DNA of 64,000 nucleotides from Microplitis mediator (taxonomy: Eukaryota; Arthropoda; Insecta; Hymenoptera; Braconidae). Under the pieces are notes generated by a model. It ran no database searches and was not told where the DNA came from. It saw nothing but the letters and a program-made list of their open reading frames with translations. Shown one piece after another: positions 1-10,885 of this stretch. Where the stretch lies: contig NC_079974.1 in NCBI RefSeq assembly GCF_029852145.1, positions 23,662,082 to 23,726,081 on the forward strand, read 5' to 3'. Positions within the stretch are counted from its first letter, which is position 1. Every line of letters starts with the position of its first letter. Both the position numbers and the translations under genes were made by a program.

Positions 1-177
1 GTAACATAAATAAATATAAACAAATAAAAAACAATATCATATATAATTAATAATTATATATTTAAATACGTAAACGTAGTTGAATAAGTCATAATTAATT
101 TAGTTTTGATAATAATTTTATTTGTTCGTTGTCAATAATAAATACTAGCGCCATCCCTAAAAAAAATTATTTAAGTC

Positions 178-548
178 CTTACGGAAAAAAAATCTCAGAT
201 AGTACTCATTGCTATCTTACATAGAACTCTCTACTATGTTACACAGTAACCAGCAATATCTTGACATAGACGCAGGCGCTATCTGCAGATAGCAGTGGGT
301 AATATGTTTAAAAAGTAACCAATGCTATCTGACATACGACTGGCTGCTATGTACATAGAACTGAGCAATATGTAAGAGTGTACTATGTAGGATAGTAGTG
401 AGCAACATCTGACATAGCGCTGAGAACAATGTAGAGAGTAGCCAGTACTACGTAGATAGGACCCACTGCTATCTCTATTTTTTTTTCTACAGATGGCACT
501 GACTACTATCTGACATGGTAGCCAGTTCTATTTATTTTTTTCCGTGTA
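178..548. mobile_element. small inverted-repeat element, degenerate internal repeats
   Basis: The left end reads TTACGGAAAAAAAAT and the right end reads ATTTTTTTCCGTGTA, so the two form a terminal inverted repeat of about 14 bases. The interior is a degenerate array of short motifs such as GCTATCT, ACATAG and AGCAATAT in both orientations. No open frame is present. I read it as a non-autonomous DNA transposon (MITE). The terminal CACGG/ACGG motif resembles the much larger M1 family found elsewhere in this window, although the interior is unrelated. Confidence 0.6.
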
Positions 549-599
549 TATTACATATAAAAGATTCAAGTAATAAAATTTGATCAATTTTCAGAAATT

Positions 600-788
600 T
601 TTTTTTTTCAACTTTTTTTAAGGGTACCCCGTTTTGCCCGCCAAAAATAAAAATTTTATTTTTTAACGGCAGCTAAAAATTTTGTCTATTTACCTCGAAT
701 ATCACTAAAAACAAAAAGATTTAGCGTATTTTAGTCCTCGAAAACTTAGTATTTCCTTAGGTACCCCGTTTTGCCCCCCCCTCCCCTA
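600..788. repeat. end fragment of a G-tract (GGGGCAAAACGGGG-type) element
   Basis: The phrase GGTACCCCGTTTTGCCC occurs twice (about 625 and 760). The segment ends in a C-tract, CCCCCCCTCCCCTA, which is the right terminus seen on complete elements at 11674-12851, 14012-14942 and 50981-51801. No matching G-rich left end is visible, so this looks like a truncated copy. Confidence 0.6.
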
Positions 789-1410
789 ATAATTAAATTT
801 AGATTTTGAAAGCTCTATTAATATTAATGATCCTTATAAATAATAAATTCACTTAATGGTTACATAAATTAAATTTTAATGGCGAATGTGAAACTTTTTT
901 TTAAAAATTGATTTTATTTTTATAGCAAAATATAAAATCAATTTTTCATTACGAGTATTGCCAGATGGCAATTTTTATTTTTATATCTAGAAGTGAGAAA
1001 ATTTTGTTAGGCCGTAAAAAATGTACATTAAGAACAGAATAATAAGGACAATATTATGGCTTTTTGGTGTATCGCCAGTGATATCTGAAACAAATTGAGG
1101 TTGTAAATGTTTTATGTGATGAGATTTAAGTTATATACGCAATCAAATGTGCTGAAAGATACAATAGTATTATTTCCTTGTTTTTATTTTCATTTTAAAT
1201 TTAAATTTTATCGCTTGTAATTTTTAACATTTACTTTTATGATAATTACCCGCGTAATTTATTTAATTATTATTCTTGATAATTAAAACTTTTTCCGGTT
1301 AATTTATTTAATTACTACGGTATTAAGTTTTAAATAATCATTTTTAATAAAAATTATTATTATTACTATTAAATACTAAGAAAAGTTCTAAGACTTAATC
1401 ACCAATGTCG
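789..1410. other. AT-rich intergenic DNA, nothing recognised
   Basis: The stretch is AT-rich with short homopolymers. I see no gene, no clear inverted repeat and no sustained open frame. Confidence 0.5.
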
Positions 1411-1413
1411 CGG

Positions 1414-1860
1414 CTAAGCAGGTGAATCTTCAGTTACTAGTGTCAAAATTAGACCCGGGTAAAAATGTCTGGCTGGAAATACTTCGAAAAGACTAAATCT
1501 GGCCGAAGTCGAACCATTTATCCAGAAAGACCGAAATTTTGTTGAAAAAGGTCGAAAATATGCTGAAATTTTATTATTATTAATGAACATAGCGAAAATT
1601 TGCTGATAATTCAAGTCGGCCTAATTTCGGCCATAATATTTTTTTTTTAAATGAAATTATAGAACTTACAAAAATTTCAAGCATTTCAAGACAGAACAGA
1701 AAAATTTCAAGTTATCGGTCAATCTTAGGCCTAATTATCGGCCAAATTTCGACCTTATTTTCAGTATTAAGACCATTTGTCGGCCACCTTTCGATAAGAC
1801 TTTTTCAGAAGAAACAAAATTTTTATGAAATTGAACGCGTCATTAATTTTCGGTAATAAA
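1414..1860. repeat. degenerate interspersed repeat rich in GGCCGA/TCGGCC
   Basis: Short phrases such as GGCCGAAGTCGA, TCGGCCTAATTTCGGCC and ATTATCGGCCAAATTTCGACC recur through this stretch on both strands. Shorter pieces of the same vocabulary occur at about 4400-4470 and 37350-37430. It looks like an old repeat. The short open frame across it has no recognisable features and I do not call it a gene. Confidence 0.4.
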
Positions 1861-1959
1861 AAATTTATATTCAGGTATTTCGCTTACATACTAGACTATC
1901 GTAATTTGCTAGCGTGTAATACTTCGAAGAAAGTGTAGTTTGTTATTTAATTACAAGAA

Positions 1960-2190
1960 TAAAAATTAATTTGGGATAAATTCGGCGCGAGGGTCGGGTG
2001 AGTTGGTTTCGTCATAGAGCGAGTGAGTGAATGAGCGAGTGAAGTACCGAAGGGAAAAAGACACTAGTCGGGATTCTCGGAACGAAAGAATGTCGTTCTA
2101 CTGAAATACCTGGTCTGGTGGGTCTCTGTTATCAAAGGAGCGTAATATCACACGGGCGGTAGCATCAGCTGAAAGTACATCAAAGGGGTG
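1960..2190. other. GC-elevated single-copy island upstream of the receptor exon
   Basis: Base composition rises clearly above the surroundings and no repeat family of this window is present. GAGTGAGTGAATGAGCGAGT is a local tetranucleotide-like run. Lying 2.4 kb upstream of the likely acceptor of the receptor coding exon, it could be a 5' untranslated exon or a promoter-proximal element. I see no decisive donor site, so the role is unknown. Confidence 0.3.
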
Positions 2191-2454
2191 AATAAAAAAT
2201 ATAAAACCCCTCTCACTTTTTTATTATTATTTTTACTTATCGCCGTATAATGCATAAAAAGTCCAACTAAAATTTCACTTACCACTTTAACAGACCTTCA
2301 ATCAATCGCATTTCATCTAATTCACTTAATACTATTTTTATTAATTATTTAATTATTATTATTTTCTGTTTCCACTATTATTTTATCTGTCACCTCGAAA
2401 TAAATTTTATTTACACTTGAGCGTTATTAAAATTCTGTCAGCGTGTTTCAGCAT

Positions 2455-2670
2455 CTCTCTCTATATATATGTAGACATACATATAGATATATGTATATAT
2501 ATGTAGCCAGTAAAATGTATACCTTTGAATTGAATTTCATTTGTTGAAAACGGTTTGTTGGGTCTCTGGGAAAATTTTTCGTTCTGCATGGAATATAAAA
2601 AATCCAAATGAGATAGAAAGATGTCGTAACATAAATATATATATATATATATATACATATATGTGTCTGT
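2455..2670. repeat. TA/TATG microsatellite tracts
   Basis: Two simple tracts of alternating TA with interspersed TATG and TATATG (about 2461-2510 and 2634-2665) flank a short AT-rich spacer. Short open frames here are by-products of the simple sequence. Confidence 0.7.
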
Positions 2671-3216
2671 CATTTGTAAAGCAAAAGTTTATAACAAATT
2701 TTTATATTTTTCTATCTTCCTAGTAAAGTAATGTCCTATTCATATTATTTTAGAAAAAAATATATATATTGCAAATATGATAGATATTCGTGAGTAAAAT
2801 ATAAATATAAATATGCATGTTACTTGTAATATGGCTTTACTTAGTCGCGAATAAAAAATAATATTTCAATTCCATAATAAGTAAATAATGTTTCTGCGTA
2901 TCTCAGTGTGTACATATAAATATATATAGTGGAAAATGTATCAGGAAAAAAATATGGTAACGGTATTGAGTTGCCTAAGGAGTATATATAAAATATAAAT
3001 ATATGAAAAGTAGAGTAGATTGTATAAATAATATTTTTTCTCAAGAGAGTACTTTTCGAGAGCCGAAACTCACGATAAGACAACAGTCACGATAACAAAC
3101 AAAAACACTTTAATGCGTGCGCATTTGGAAAAAAAACATTTAATCCTCATACGTCTCCGGGTGAAAAAATTTTAAGCCAAAATAATATTAAAATTTCTTC
3201 TCGCCCGAAAAGTCGG
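2671..3216. other. AT-rich spacer, nothing recognised
   Basis: AT-rich DNA with runs of ATATAAATAT. I see no gene or clear repeat before the M1 copy begins. Confidence 0.4.
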
Positions 3217-4230
3217 TACACGGAAAGAAAATTATGGGAAGTTTTGCTATGCATTATGGGAATGGTTCCCATTATGGTATGGGAATAGTACCTATACTAC
3301 TATAGGGATGGTTCCCATATATTATGGGAACCATCCCCATAACAGTATGAGAATAGTTCCCATACCATTATGAGAATAGTTCCCATACCATTATGAGAAT
3401 AGTTCCCATACCATTATGGGAATGGTTACCATACCATTATGGGAATGGTTCCCATAATATTATGGGTACCATTCCCATATCATTATTGGAACCATTCCCA
3501 TAATGGTATGGGAATCATTCCCATACTATTATGGGAATGGTTCCCATATTGGTATAGGAACTATTCCTATAATATTATGGGAACTATTCCCATAATGTTA
3601 TGGGAACCATCCCTATAATATCATAAAATTTTTTTTTTGCACAATAGTGTAGAAATTTCCCAAAATTTGAATTTTCTTGAATGTTTTGTGCTGACAAAAA
3701 ATTCTTGTTAAAAATTTTAATGTTTTTTTGCCAAATACGATTTTTTTTTTCAATGTTTGAATTTTTGTTTTTATGTTTAATAATATTTCTGTGTATTGTA
3801 GAAGTGATTACCACACTTCTTTAAATTAATTTTTTCATGATAATATGGGAACCATTCCCATAATATTATGGAAATGGTTCCTATAAATTATAGGAACCAT
3901 TCCTATAAATTATAGGAATGATTCCCATAATATTATAGAAAGTATTCCTATAAATTATAGGAACCATTCCTATTATTATAGGAACCGTTCCTATAGTGTT
4001 ATGGGTGTCATTCCCATAATTATAGGAACTATTCCTATAATTATGGGAAACATTCCTATAGTGTTATGGGTATCATTCCCATAATTATAGGAACTATTCC
4101 TATAATTATGGGAAACATTCCTATAATTATAGGAACCGCTCCCATAATTTATGGTCGTAATTCCTATGATGGTATAGGAAAAAATTTCACTAAATTATGG
4201 GAACCACTGCCATAATTTTCTTTCCGTGTA
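3217..4230 (+). mobile_element. M1 element copy 1 (TACACGGAAAG family)
   Basis: This is the reference copy of a family found ten times here. Its termini are TACACGGAAAGAAAATTATG and the reverse complement, with TA at both outer edges as expected for TA target duplication. The left arm is a run of about 23-bp units built from GGGAATGGTTCCC and CCATAATATTATGG, each itself a palindrome. The right arm uses 21-22 bp units such as CCTATAATTATAGG. A unique AT-rich core (about 3615-3845) contains a hairpin, AGAAGTG-ATTACCA-CACTTCT. No transposase is encoded, so it is a non-autonomous, probably Tc1/mariner-like MITE; the superfamily is inference. This copy lies upstream of the receptor exon. Confidence 0.85.
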
Positions 4231-4249
4231 CCCAGGTAGTGAACACAAG

Positions 4250-4390
4250 GCTCAAAACTACTCTCTAAAAACGAATTAGTGAAAATCACGTGGCAATCAC
4301 TATTTGGCAGTGAATAGTCACTTATTGCTGGTGAAAAATATATCACTATTTGAGTAGTGACACACTTTTCACTAGAAAACAGTGAATAGA
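4250..4390. repeat. relic related to the ACTCTCTAAAA element family
   Basis: It starts with ACTACTCTCTAAAAACGAAT and then alternates AGTGAAAA, CACTATTT, AGTGAATAGTCACT and similar AGTGA/TCACT words. The same vocabulary fills the full-length elements at 17489-18223 and 24103-24815. It directly follows M1 copy 1 and is too short to be complete. Confidence 0.5.
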
Positions 4391-4588
4391 AAAATGGCTG
4401 ATGATTAGGCCTAAAAAAACCGAAAATAGGCCGACCCAGTTATCGGCCTGTTTATTTTCGCCGGACAAATATAGATCTTAATCAGTTTCATTGTCTTCGA
4501 ATAAAGATTAAATCTCGTCAGATTCTATTAAATTAATCATCCCTAAAAAATAAAAAATTTTTTATTGAATTTCTATGGTAGCTGATAG

Positions 4589-4609
4589 ATGTCCTCTCTT
4601 TAGTTACAG
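4589..4609 (+). promoter_or_regulatory. candidate splice acceptor before the receptor exon
   Basis: A pyrimidine-rich stretch, TGTCCTCTCTTTAG, is followed by TTACAG. This gives two possible AG acceptors at 4603 and 4609. Composition changes from AT-rich to balanced immediately after. If used, the coding exon would run from about 4604 or 4610 to 5601 and a separate upstream 5' untranslated exon would exist. This is inference; a promoter inside this region is the alternative. Confidence 0.45.
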
Positions 4610-4692
4610 ATACCCTCAGTAGACGACACTTGCCAGCTCGATACCAGTCGCCAGAATACCGGAAACAAAGCTAACAGCTAAATTGGATAAAA

Positions 4693-4743
4693 ATGAAGAG
4701 CAAAAACGGAAAACTGTGGGCCAAGCAGTCCAAGATTTCGTGA
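4693..4743 (+). CDS. upstream ORF of 16 codons in the receptor leader
   Basis: An ATG in the 5' leader opens a 16-codon frame (MKSKNGKLWAKQSKIS) that stops with TGA 117 bases before the receptor ATG. It is the only ATG I find between the likely acceptor and the main start. If the leader is transcribed as read, the uORF could lower initiation at the receptor start or act through reinitiation. The peptide has no recognised function. Confidence 0.35.
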   Translation: MKSKNGKLWAKQSKIS

Positions 4744-4860
4744 TCGCAATTTATCAGGACGAATTGAATTTCCCCCTATTTCTAGGCTACGAATATACTG
4801 AAGAAATAAGCAAACAAACAAACAAACAAAAATTGCAAACAATAAATCATTAAAGAAGAT

Positions 4861-5601
4861 ATGGGAACGCGTTTAGCCAGCAGTTATTCCATTACCGATG
4901 GGGGGAATTCATCTTACGAGCACCTAAACTTTTCGATTGACGCATCAGCAACGCTGGTGGGGACTGCGTCAACAAAAGTGATAACAACGCTAGCCGATTT
5001 CCGCGGCAATCAAGTCGACGGAGAAGGAACCGGATTAGGAGGAATCGAGTTCGGTTGGAGCAATGATTCAACAATAATCAGCTCGACTGCCAGCAATACT
5101 ACGATAAATATCGGAGCTGGTGGAGTCGGGAGTGGTATTGGAGCTGGTAGTAATTTAAGTAGCTCGATAGCGGACAACTATACGTCAATATCGGATCTCT
5201 TCGTATTCAACGATCTCAATGACTACATAAACAGGCTCAATTACAGTGCGTTTGCGAACTTGAGTGGGTACTACGACGGTGGTGTGATTGGTGGTCTGAA
5301 TCTGACTGGCACAGTAAACGCCAGTTGTGTGTCTATCAATCAAACAACCAGCGGCAACGGTGTTGTCTCGGTCGGTGGTGAGTGCAGTGTCAATGAAGAT
5401 GAAAAGTCCGATGTTAATAATTGGTGGGCTCTAATTCTCGTTATCGTACCTTGTTTAACATTGTTTGGCAATGTCCTCGTCATACTCGCGGTCTTCAGAG
5501 AACGAACCTTGCAAACTGTTACCAATTACTTCATTGTTAGTCTAGCTCTCGCCGATTTACTTGTCGCGGTTGTGGTTATGCCTTTTGCTGTTTACGTTTT
5601 G
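4861..5601 (+). CDS. Dop2R: D2-like dopamine receptor, N-terminal coding exon (partial)
   Basis: This exon encodes 247 residues of a class A biogenic-amine GPCR that would couple dopamine binding to Gi/o signalling at the plasma membrane. Residues 1-187 form a long extracellular tail rich in Gly, Ser, Asn and Thr with many N-x-S/T sites (for example NSS, NFS, NDS, NTT, NLS, NYT, NYS, NLT, NAS, NQT). TM1 starts at W188-W189 and contains the family GN motif with N204. The first intracellular loop carries RERTLQTVTNYF. TM2 holds SLALADLL with D232 at the conserved sodium-site position. The family is assigned from the TM1-TM2 sequence, which matches insect D2-like (Dop2R/DOP3) receptors; other amine receptors differ there. 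The ATG context AAGATATGG is good and no earlier in-frame ATG is apparent. The frame ends in phase 0 at a GTGAGT donor; TM3-TM7 are not in the window as far as I can see. Confidence 0.9.
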
Positions 5602-5607
5602 GTGAGT
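5602..5607 (+). promoter_or_regulatory. splice donor of the receptor exon
   Basis: TACGTTTTG is followed by GTGAGTATT, a close match to the metazoan 5' splice site. Cutting here leaves 741 coding bases, exactly 247 codons, so the intron is phase 0 after the last TM2 residues. Read-through would give only five more codons before TAG, which supports splicing. The matching acceptor was not found, so the intron exceeds 58 kb if the gene is intact. Confidence 0.85.
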
Positions 5608-5665
5608 ATTTTTTTTTAGTTACACCATTTTTACCCGGAAAAACAATTCAGATTTAATGAGATCT

Positions 5666-6740
5666 TCGGGTCAAAAACAAAACTTGATTCAGGCTCGCTT
5701 CGCCTTATTTTCTTTTGAAGTTATCGATTTGCCGACGATTTTTTTATAAGATCTCGACTTTTTCGACTTAAATTTAATTTTTTTAAACTTTTTGAACTTT
5801 TTTCATCTTAGTTTCAACTTATTCGTCTTTACTTTGAGCACGATAGTCATTCACATTAATTTTGACTTTCTAAACCAAGTCAAAAAAAGTCATTTATTCG
5901 TCTCACTTTTGCCTTAATATATAAAAATTATTTCACCTTAGTTCTGACTTTTTCGACTTATAATTTGAGTCGAATAACCCGTGTAAAAAAAATTCGTTCC
6001 GAAAAGGTTCCAAAAATGTTCTGCATGTGGAACTTCTAAACATGAGACAGATTAGAACTTCGAATGGAACTTTTTTGGAACGTTAGTAATTTTGATGGTA
6101 AAAAAAAGTTTGTATGAGCAAATTTAGAGTCAAAAAAGGATGTTCTTGGAACTTTTTTAGAATTTTATACAGACATTCCAAAGAAGTTCAAGAATCACCA
6201 CTTTTGACTTTTTTATGGACTAAAAAAGGCATTCCGAAACATTCCAAAATCACTACTTTTGCATCTTTTAGAGACTAAAGACGTTCCAAAAACATGACAA
6301 AATAGTTCAAAAATCACTACTTTTGAATTTTTCATACAACAAAAATTAACATCCATAAAAAATTCCAAGAACGTCCTTTTTTGACTCTAAATTTGCTCAT
6401 AAAAACTTTTTTTTTACCATCAAAATTACTAACGTTCCAAAAAAGTTCTATTTGAAGTTCTAATCTGTCTCATGTTTAGAAGTTCCACGTGCGGAACTTT
6501 TTTGGAATCTTTTTGGAACGAATTTTTTTTACACGGGAAGTCTAAACCAAGTCAATTTCGACTTGATTTAAACTTTTTCATTTTAAATCGTGACCAAGTA
6601 AGCCAGTTAAGTCTAAACCAATGGAAAAACTCAACGTATTTCATACCTCCGTAAAAAAAGTCAAGTTTGTCTTGTGAAAAACGGCTCAAAATTTCGACTT
6701 GGTAAACCAAATCTAAATCAAGTTTTATTTTTGACCCGGG
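5666..6740. mobile_element. GGGTCAAAAA-ended inverted-repeat element, copy 1, interrupted
   Basis: The left end TCGGGTCAAAAACAAAACTT and the right end AAGTTTTATTTTTGACCCGG are inverted repeats. The interior is built from GACTTTTTCGACTTA and related words. A second copy lies at 62010-62920, and the two align on both sides of the separate insertions each has received. This copy is split by a CCCGTGTA element at 5978-6537. No coding capacity is evident. Confidence 0.75.
5978..6537. mobile_element. CCCGTGTA-ended inverted-repeat element, copy 1, nested
   Basis: Termini are CCCGTGTAAAAAAAATTCG and the reverse complement. Both arms carry the same ordered phrases (for example GGAACTTCTAAACATGAGAC, then GGAACGTTAGTAATTTT) in inverse orientation, so the whole element is a long imperfect palindrome. 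The interior repeats GGAACTTTTTTGGAA-like words. AA flanks both sides, here and at the second copy (52154-53496). The host sequence reads continuously without it when compared with the copy at 62010-62920. Confidence 0.8.
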
Positions 6741-7480
6741 TTGTTTGTTCATATTTAAGATCTCCAAGAAAATTTTTTTTTTCAATTTATAGTGCAAAAA
6801 GTTACTGGGGGCAAGTAAAAATATTTTACACCCAGATCCTTATTTTCTGTGTATGAATAATTCGTAAATTCGAATTATTAGTACACCATTGAATTAACAA
6901 TTGCCGGAAAAAAAAGTTATTGTAGCCAGAGGGTCAATAATATCACAGCAAAATTATTTATTTGTTTGTTTATTTTTATTTTTTTTCGTTACTACTGTTC
7001 GAATCACTTTGGAAAAAAATATTTATTCAGAGATAAAATTTATCAAATATTACGGCTGGGAATACGCTTTCGATTTATAAATCGGGTGTATTTTATGGGT
7101 GTGTAGATGCGATGATACCAACAGTGTGGAAAAATTTACAAACCTCCTCTCATTGGTTTTCATATCCTCGATAAATTTATTTATTTATTTATTTATTATT
7201 TTTACAAAGCAAATAGATTTTTTTATTTTCTTGTTGTTGTCTGTAATACAAAACGCCAAAAGCAAATTCGTGATAGAGTGCACAGATATTTAATATTTTA
7301 TTTTTTTGACATTAAAGTTGACTGAGAAAAAAAATTAAACATCTCTCTGGAGGCATTCAATTAACTTGCAGAGGATCTATGGCAAATTGAAAAATCATTC
7401 AATAACGCGTTCAACGTTTTTCAAATTATATTTTTTAATGGAACAATATAATAAATAGTATAAAAAAAATAAAAGCTGAT
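6741..7480. other. AT-rich intronic DNA, nothing recognised
   Basis: AT-rich sequence with TTTATTTATTTATT and poly-T runs. I see no gene and no clear inverted repeat. Confidence 0.4.
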
Positions 7481-7700
7481 CTTTAAAGTGCGGAGATGGA
7501 AGAAGTGAAGAAGGAGGTGGATTAGGATGAGGTAAAGTCTGCGTGATCACGAACAATTTAAGGCTAGGGGCTTGTTGGTGCGACCCCTGCCACCGGGGTG
7601 GAATAACACGGGTGATCGTGGGGCAAGGTCTATGTTAATAACACAGATCATTTGATCGCATGCATTTTGATTAGTTAGGATGTTGTGAAGCACTGTTTTC
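7480..7700. other. GC-elevated intronic island
   Basis: The segment is purine-rich at first (GGAAGAAGTGAAGAAGGAGG), then balanced, with CGACCCCTGCCACCGGGGTG forming a small imperfect palindrome. No family of this window occurs in it. It is a candidate conserved intronic element; function unknown. Confidence 0.3.
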
Positions 7701-8017
7701 ATTCGACGGCAGTCTCTTTACTTATATTATATAGCCCGCAAGGTGCATTAAACGTTTTATGAATATTAATCCTATAAAATACGCGGATCTGTTTATTATC
7801 CCTATCGTTTTTTTTTTTGCTCATAATGATAGCGCTGTCCCTATGAATAATAATACCGGCAAGAAAATTTGTTAAACCGGAAAATCAAATATCCTTGGTT
7901 TACTGAGGTTGGATAGCCTCCTGCTCGTCCTTGAGATTATATTCAATGCTGTCGTGCTTGCAATTTTACGATTCATTTTTTTTTATAACTCAATTGTGCT
8001 GTAATAATTTTTGACCT

Positions 8018-8611
8018 CCTCGGAGTCGAAATATTAGACGTAAGCTGAACGTTCTTAACGTTTTAAACGTAAATTTAACGTTTTAAACGTAAATTGAACG
8101 TTCTTAACGTTTTAAACGTAAATTGGACGTTCTTAACGTTTTAAACGTAAATTTAACGTTCTTAACATTTTAAACGTAAATTTAACGTTTTAAACGTAAA
8201 TTGAACGTTCTTAACGTTTTAAACGTAAATTGAACGTTTTGAACGTAAATTGAATGTTTTTAACGTTTTGAAAGTAAATTGAACGATTTTTTTGTATTTT
8301 GGTTCGTAAAAAATTGGTAATTTCATGATTTATGATTTTAGTTTAGTGATACCATTAACTAATTTATTTCAATATTTGTAATCAAAATTTTCATAACCTT
8401 GATATCATAATATATGAAAAGATATAATAGTGTTAAAGATAGAAGTATGAAAGTAAAAAAAATTTGAGAGAATTGACGTGATTATAATCCAGGAGTACAA
8501 AATCGATGAAAAAAATTTTTTTTCAAAGCTGTCAAATTGAGTTTTTAATGTCCGAAACGTTCAATTTACGTTCAAAACGTTCAATTTACGTCTAACATTT
8601 CGACTCGAGCC
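8018..8611. mobile_element. CCCGAGTC-ended element with AACGTT minisatellite, copy 1
   Basis: Terminal inverted repeats are CTCGGAGTCGAAATATTAGA on the left and the complement of GCTCGAGTCGAAATGTTAGA on the right. From about 8039 to 8290 lies a tandem array whose words are AACGTTCTTAACGTTTTAAA and ACGTAAATTG, rich in the palindromes AACGTT and TTTAAA. The remainder is AT-rich and non-coding. The second copy (20413-21556) carries a much longer array, so the minisatellite expands inside the element. Confidence 0.8.
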
Positions 8612-8950
8612 GCTATGAAAATTGACAATTTTACAAAAAGCTCTGGGTTCTGTGAGCGAGAAGTTTCGGGTTTGGCCCACAGAGTCAACCATTTTCTGAT
8701 TTTTTTAATGAACCAAAGGAAATTTAATTTTCGTCAAACTTTTATTTGGATTTAATTGATAAATTTTTTCAAAGTCCTGTAACTTTTAAACGGCTGATCT
8801 TCTGCTTACATTTATAAGAAGTGAAGTTGTAGGAAATTTAATTTTCTTTTCAATGATCACGTTAACTTTCTGATTGTCTTAATTATTTTTCGGATGCTAA
8901 AATTTTTCGTTTGTCCAAAATGTTAATAAATAAAATTAAAATTTTAAATT
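8612..8950. repeat. old interspersed repeat (AGAAGTTTCGGGTTT...AACCATTTT)
   Basis: The phrase GAAGTTTCGGGTTTGGCCCA followed by AGAGTCAACCATTTT resembles GAAGTTTTGGGGTTTTACCG followed by AGAGCCTACCATTTT near 62940. Downstream words such as AGGAAATTTAATTTTC recur near 17255 and 50343. It is a diverged dispersed repeat without visible ends. Confidence 0.4.
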
Positions 8951-8999
8951 GCCAGGACGGGAAAGTGATAGATTGAAATATTTAATTAAACTTGAGTAA

Positions 9000-9030
<31 letters not shown>

Positions 9031-9690
9031 CGTTTGTTGAATACTCTGGCAACACACAAAAACCCATTAATTGGAATTATTGTGGACGAACGCTGCTTGA
9101 TGCTAATTTTGTAAATTCAATTATTTATTCGATACTTATATTTATTACATAATATATAATATTGAGCCTCAATACTGATATTTATTTGAATTCATTAGCT
9201 CAGCAGCCACTCCGACCGCCATTACAATCATATTTTTCCATACCCCCTTGGAAATCGAAATTATTGAATTCGGCATCCAATAAAATTGTTATTTCGCATC
9301 GATTTGTTTGCGTTACTTGTATTTCAATACACAATTTAATTTTGTTACAATCAATACATAGTCATAATGAATATATTGTGACCAACACAATTCATTTGTA
9401 ATTTGTAATGAACGTCCATTAAATTAAAACTCATCCGATAAAATGATTATGTAAATATTTTATTATCGATGGCCCACTTTATATATTTTTACAAATTTTC
9501 ACTCAATCAATTTTAAATTTAACATATTTACTAAAAGTGTCCAATCATAATTTGACCTGGAAATATAAATTTTATCTCCACAAAATTGAGAAATTTTATG
9601 AATTTTTGAGCGGCCGTATAATTTTTTTCAAACTCAGTTCTCTGCAGCGTCAAGTGACAAAGTCGATGAAAAATAAAAAATAAAATTTAA
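8951..9690. other. AT-rich DNA with a TA microsatellite
   Basis: A (TA)n tract of about 25 bases occurs near 9006-9031. The rest is AT-rich with no gene or clear repeat. The short open frame around 9162-9401 has no recognisable domain. Confidence 0.5.
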
Positions 9691-9880
9691 ATTTAACTCA
9701 CAACCTGGTCCTTGACTCGTTTGTCCGTCCTCGAGGTCTAGGTAATCACGAAACCTCAACTCAGAAGCCCAGCACGCACGTACGAACCATAACTCCAAGG
9801 TGTTCAACTATCCACGTTTCTGACGGGATAATAGTTTATAAGACGTCTCTAAAAAATGAAAAAGAACAGAAGAAAAATCT
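9690..9880. other. GC-elevated intronic island
   Basis: Balanced base composition containing CAGCACGCACGTACGAACCA. It matches no repeat family here and sits directly before M1 copy 2. Function unknown. Confidence 0.25.
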
Positions 9881-9959
9881 ACGGGACTACTTAGCGCCGT
9901 CTCACATCTATATCATTCGGAAATAAACTACTGTTATCATTATTATCGTATTTTATTAA

Positions 9960-10885
9960 TACACGGAAAGAAAATTATGGCAGCGGTTCCCATCATTTTG
10001 TGAAATTTTTTCCTATACCATCATAAGAATTACGACCATAAATTATGGGAGCGGTTCCTATAGTTATAGGAATGTTTCCCATAATTATAGGAATAGTTCC
10101 TATAATTATGGGAATGATACCCATAACACTATATGAATGGTTCCTATAATTATAGGAATGGTTCCTATAATTTATAGGAATACTTTCTATAATATTATAG
10201 GAACCATTCCCATACTATTATGGGAATGGTTCCTATAATAGTATGGAAACTATTCCCATAATATGATGGGAATGATTCCCATAATGCAATTGGAATAGTT
10301 CCTATACAATTATGGGAATCATTCCGATAATATTATGGGAGTAGTTCCCATACTATTATAGGAACCATTCCTATAATATTATGGGAATGATTCCCATATT
10401 ATCATGAAAAAATTATTTTAAAGAAGTGTGGTAATAACTTCTACAATACACAGAAATATTATTAAACATAAAAACAAAAATTCAAACATTGAAAAAAAAA
10501 ATCGTATTTGGCAAAAAAACATTAAAATTTTTAACAAGAATTTTTTGTCAGCACAAAACATTCAAGAAAATTCAAATGTTGGGAAATTTCTACACTATTG
10601 TGCAAAAAAAAAATTTTATGATATTATAGGGATGGTTCCCATAACATTATGGGAATAGTTCCCATAATATTATAGGAATAGTTCCTATACCAATATGGCA
10701 ACCATTCCCATAATAGTATGGGAATGATTCCCATACCATTATGGGAACTATTCTCATACTATTATGGGGATGGTTCCCATAATATATGGGAACCATCCCT
10801 ATAGTAGTATAGGTACTATTCCCATACCATTATGGGAACCATTCCCATAATGCATAGCAAAACCCCATAATTTTCTTTCCGTGTA
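9960..10885 (-). mobile_element. M1 element copy 2, inverted
   Basis: Opposite orientation to copy 1: the left end carries the GCAGCGGTTCCCATAATTTT side and the right end the CATAGCAAAACCCCATAATT side. TA borders both ends. The unique core is at about 10405-10625 and contains a conserved 76-codon frame by chance. The arms are the usual 21-23 bp palindromic units. Confidence 0.85.

Noticed and set aside
3584..3814. A 74-76 codon frame conserved in several M1 cores (also 10428-10658, 26365-26595, 31953-32177, 35702-35932)
   Set aside because: The frame is low-complexity Asn/Lys/Ile, depends on poly-A length, and is broken by small indels in copies 7, 8 and 10. Conservation is explained by recent common origin of the element copies.
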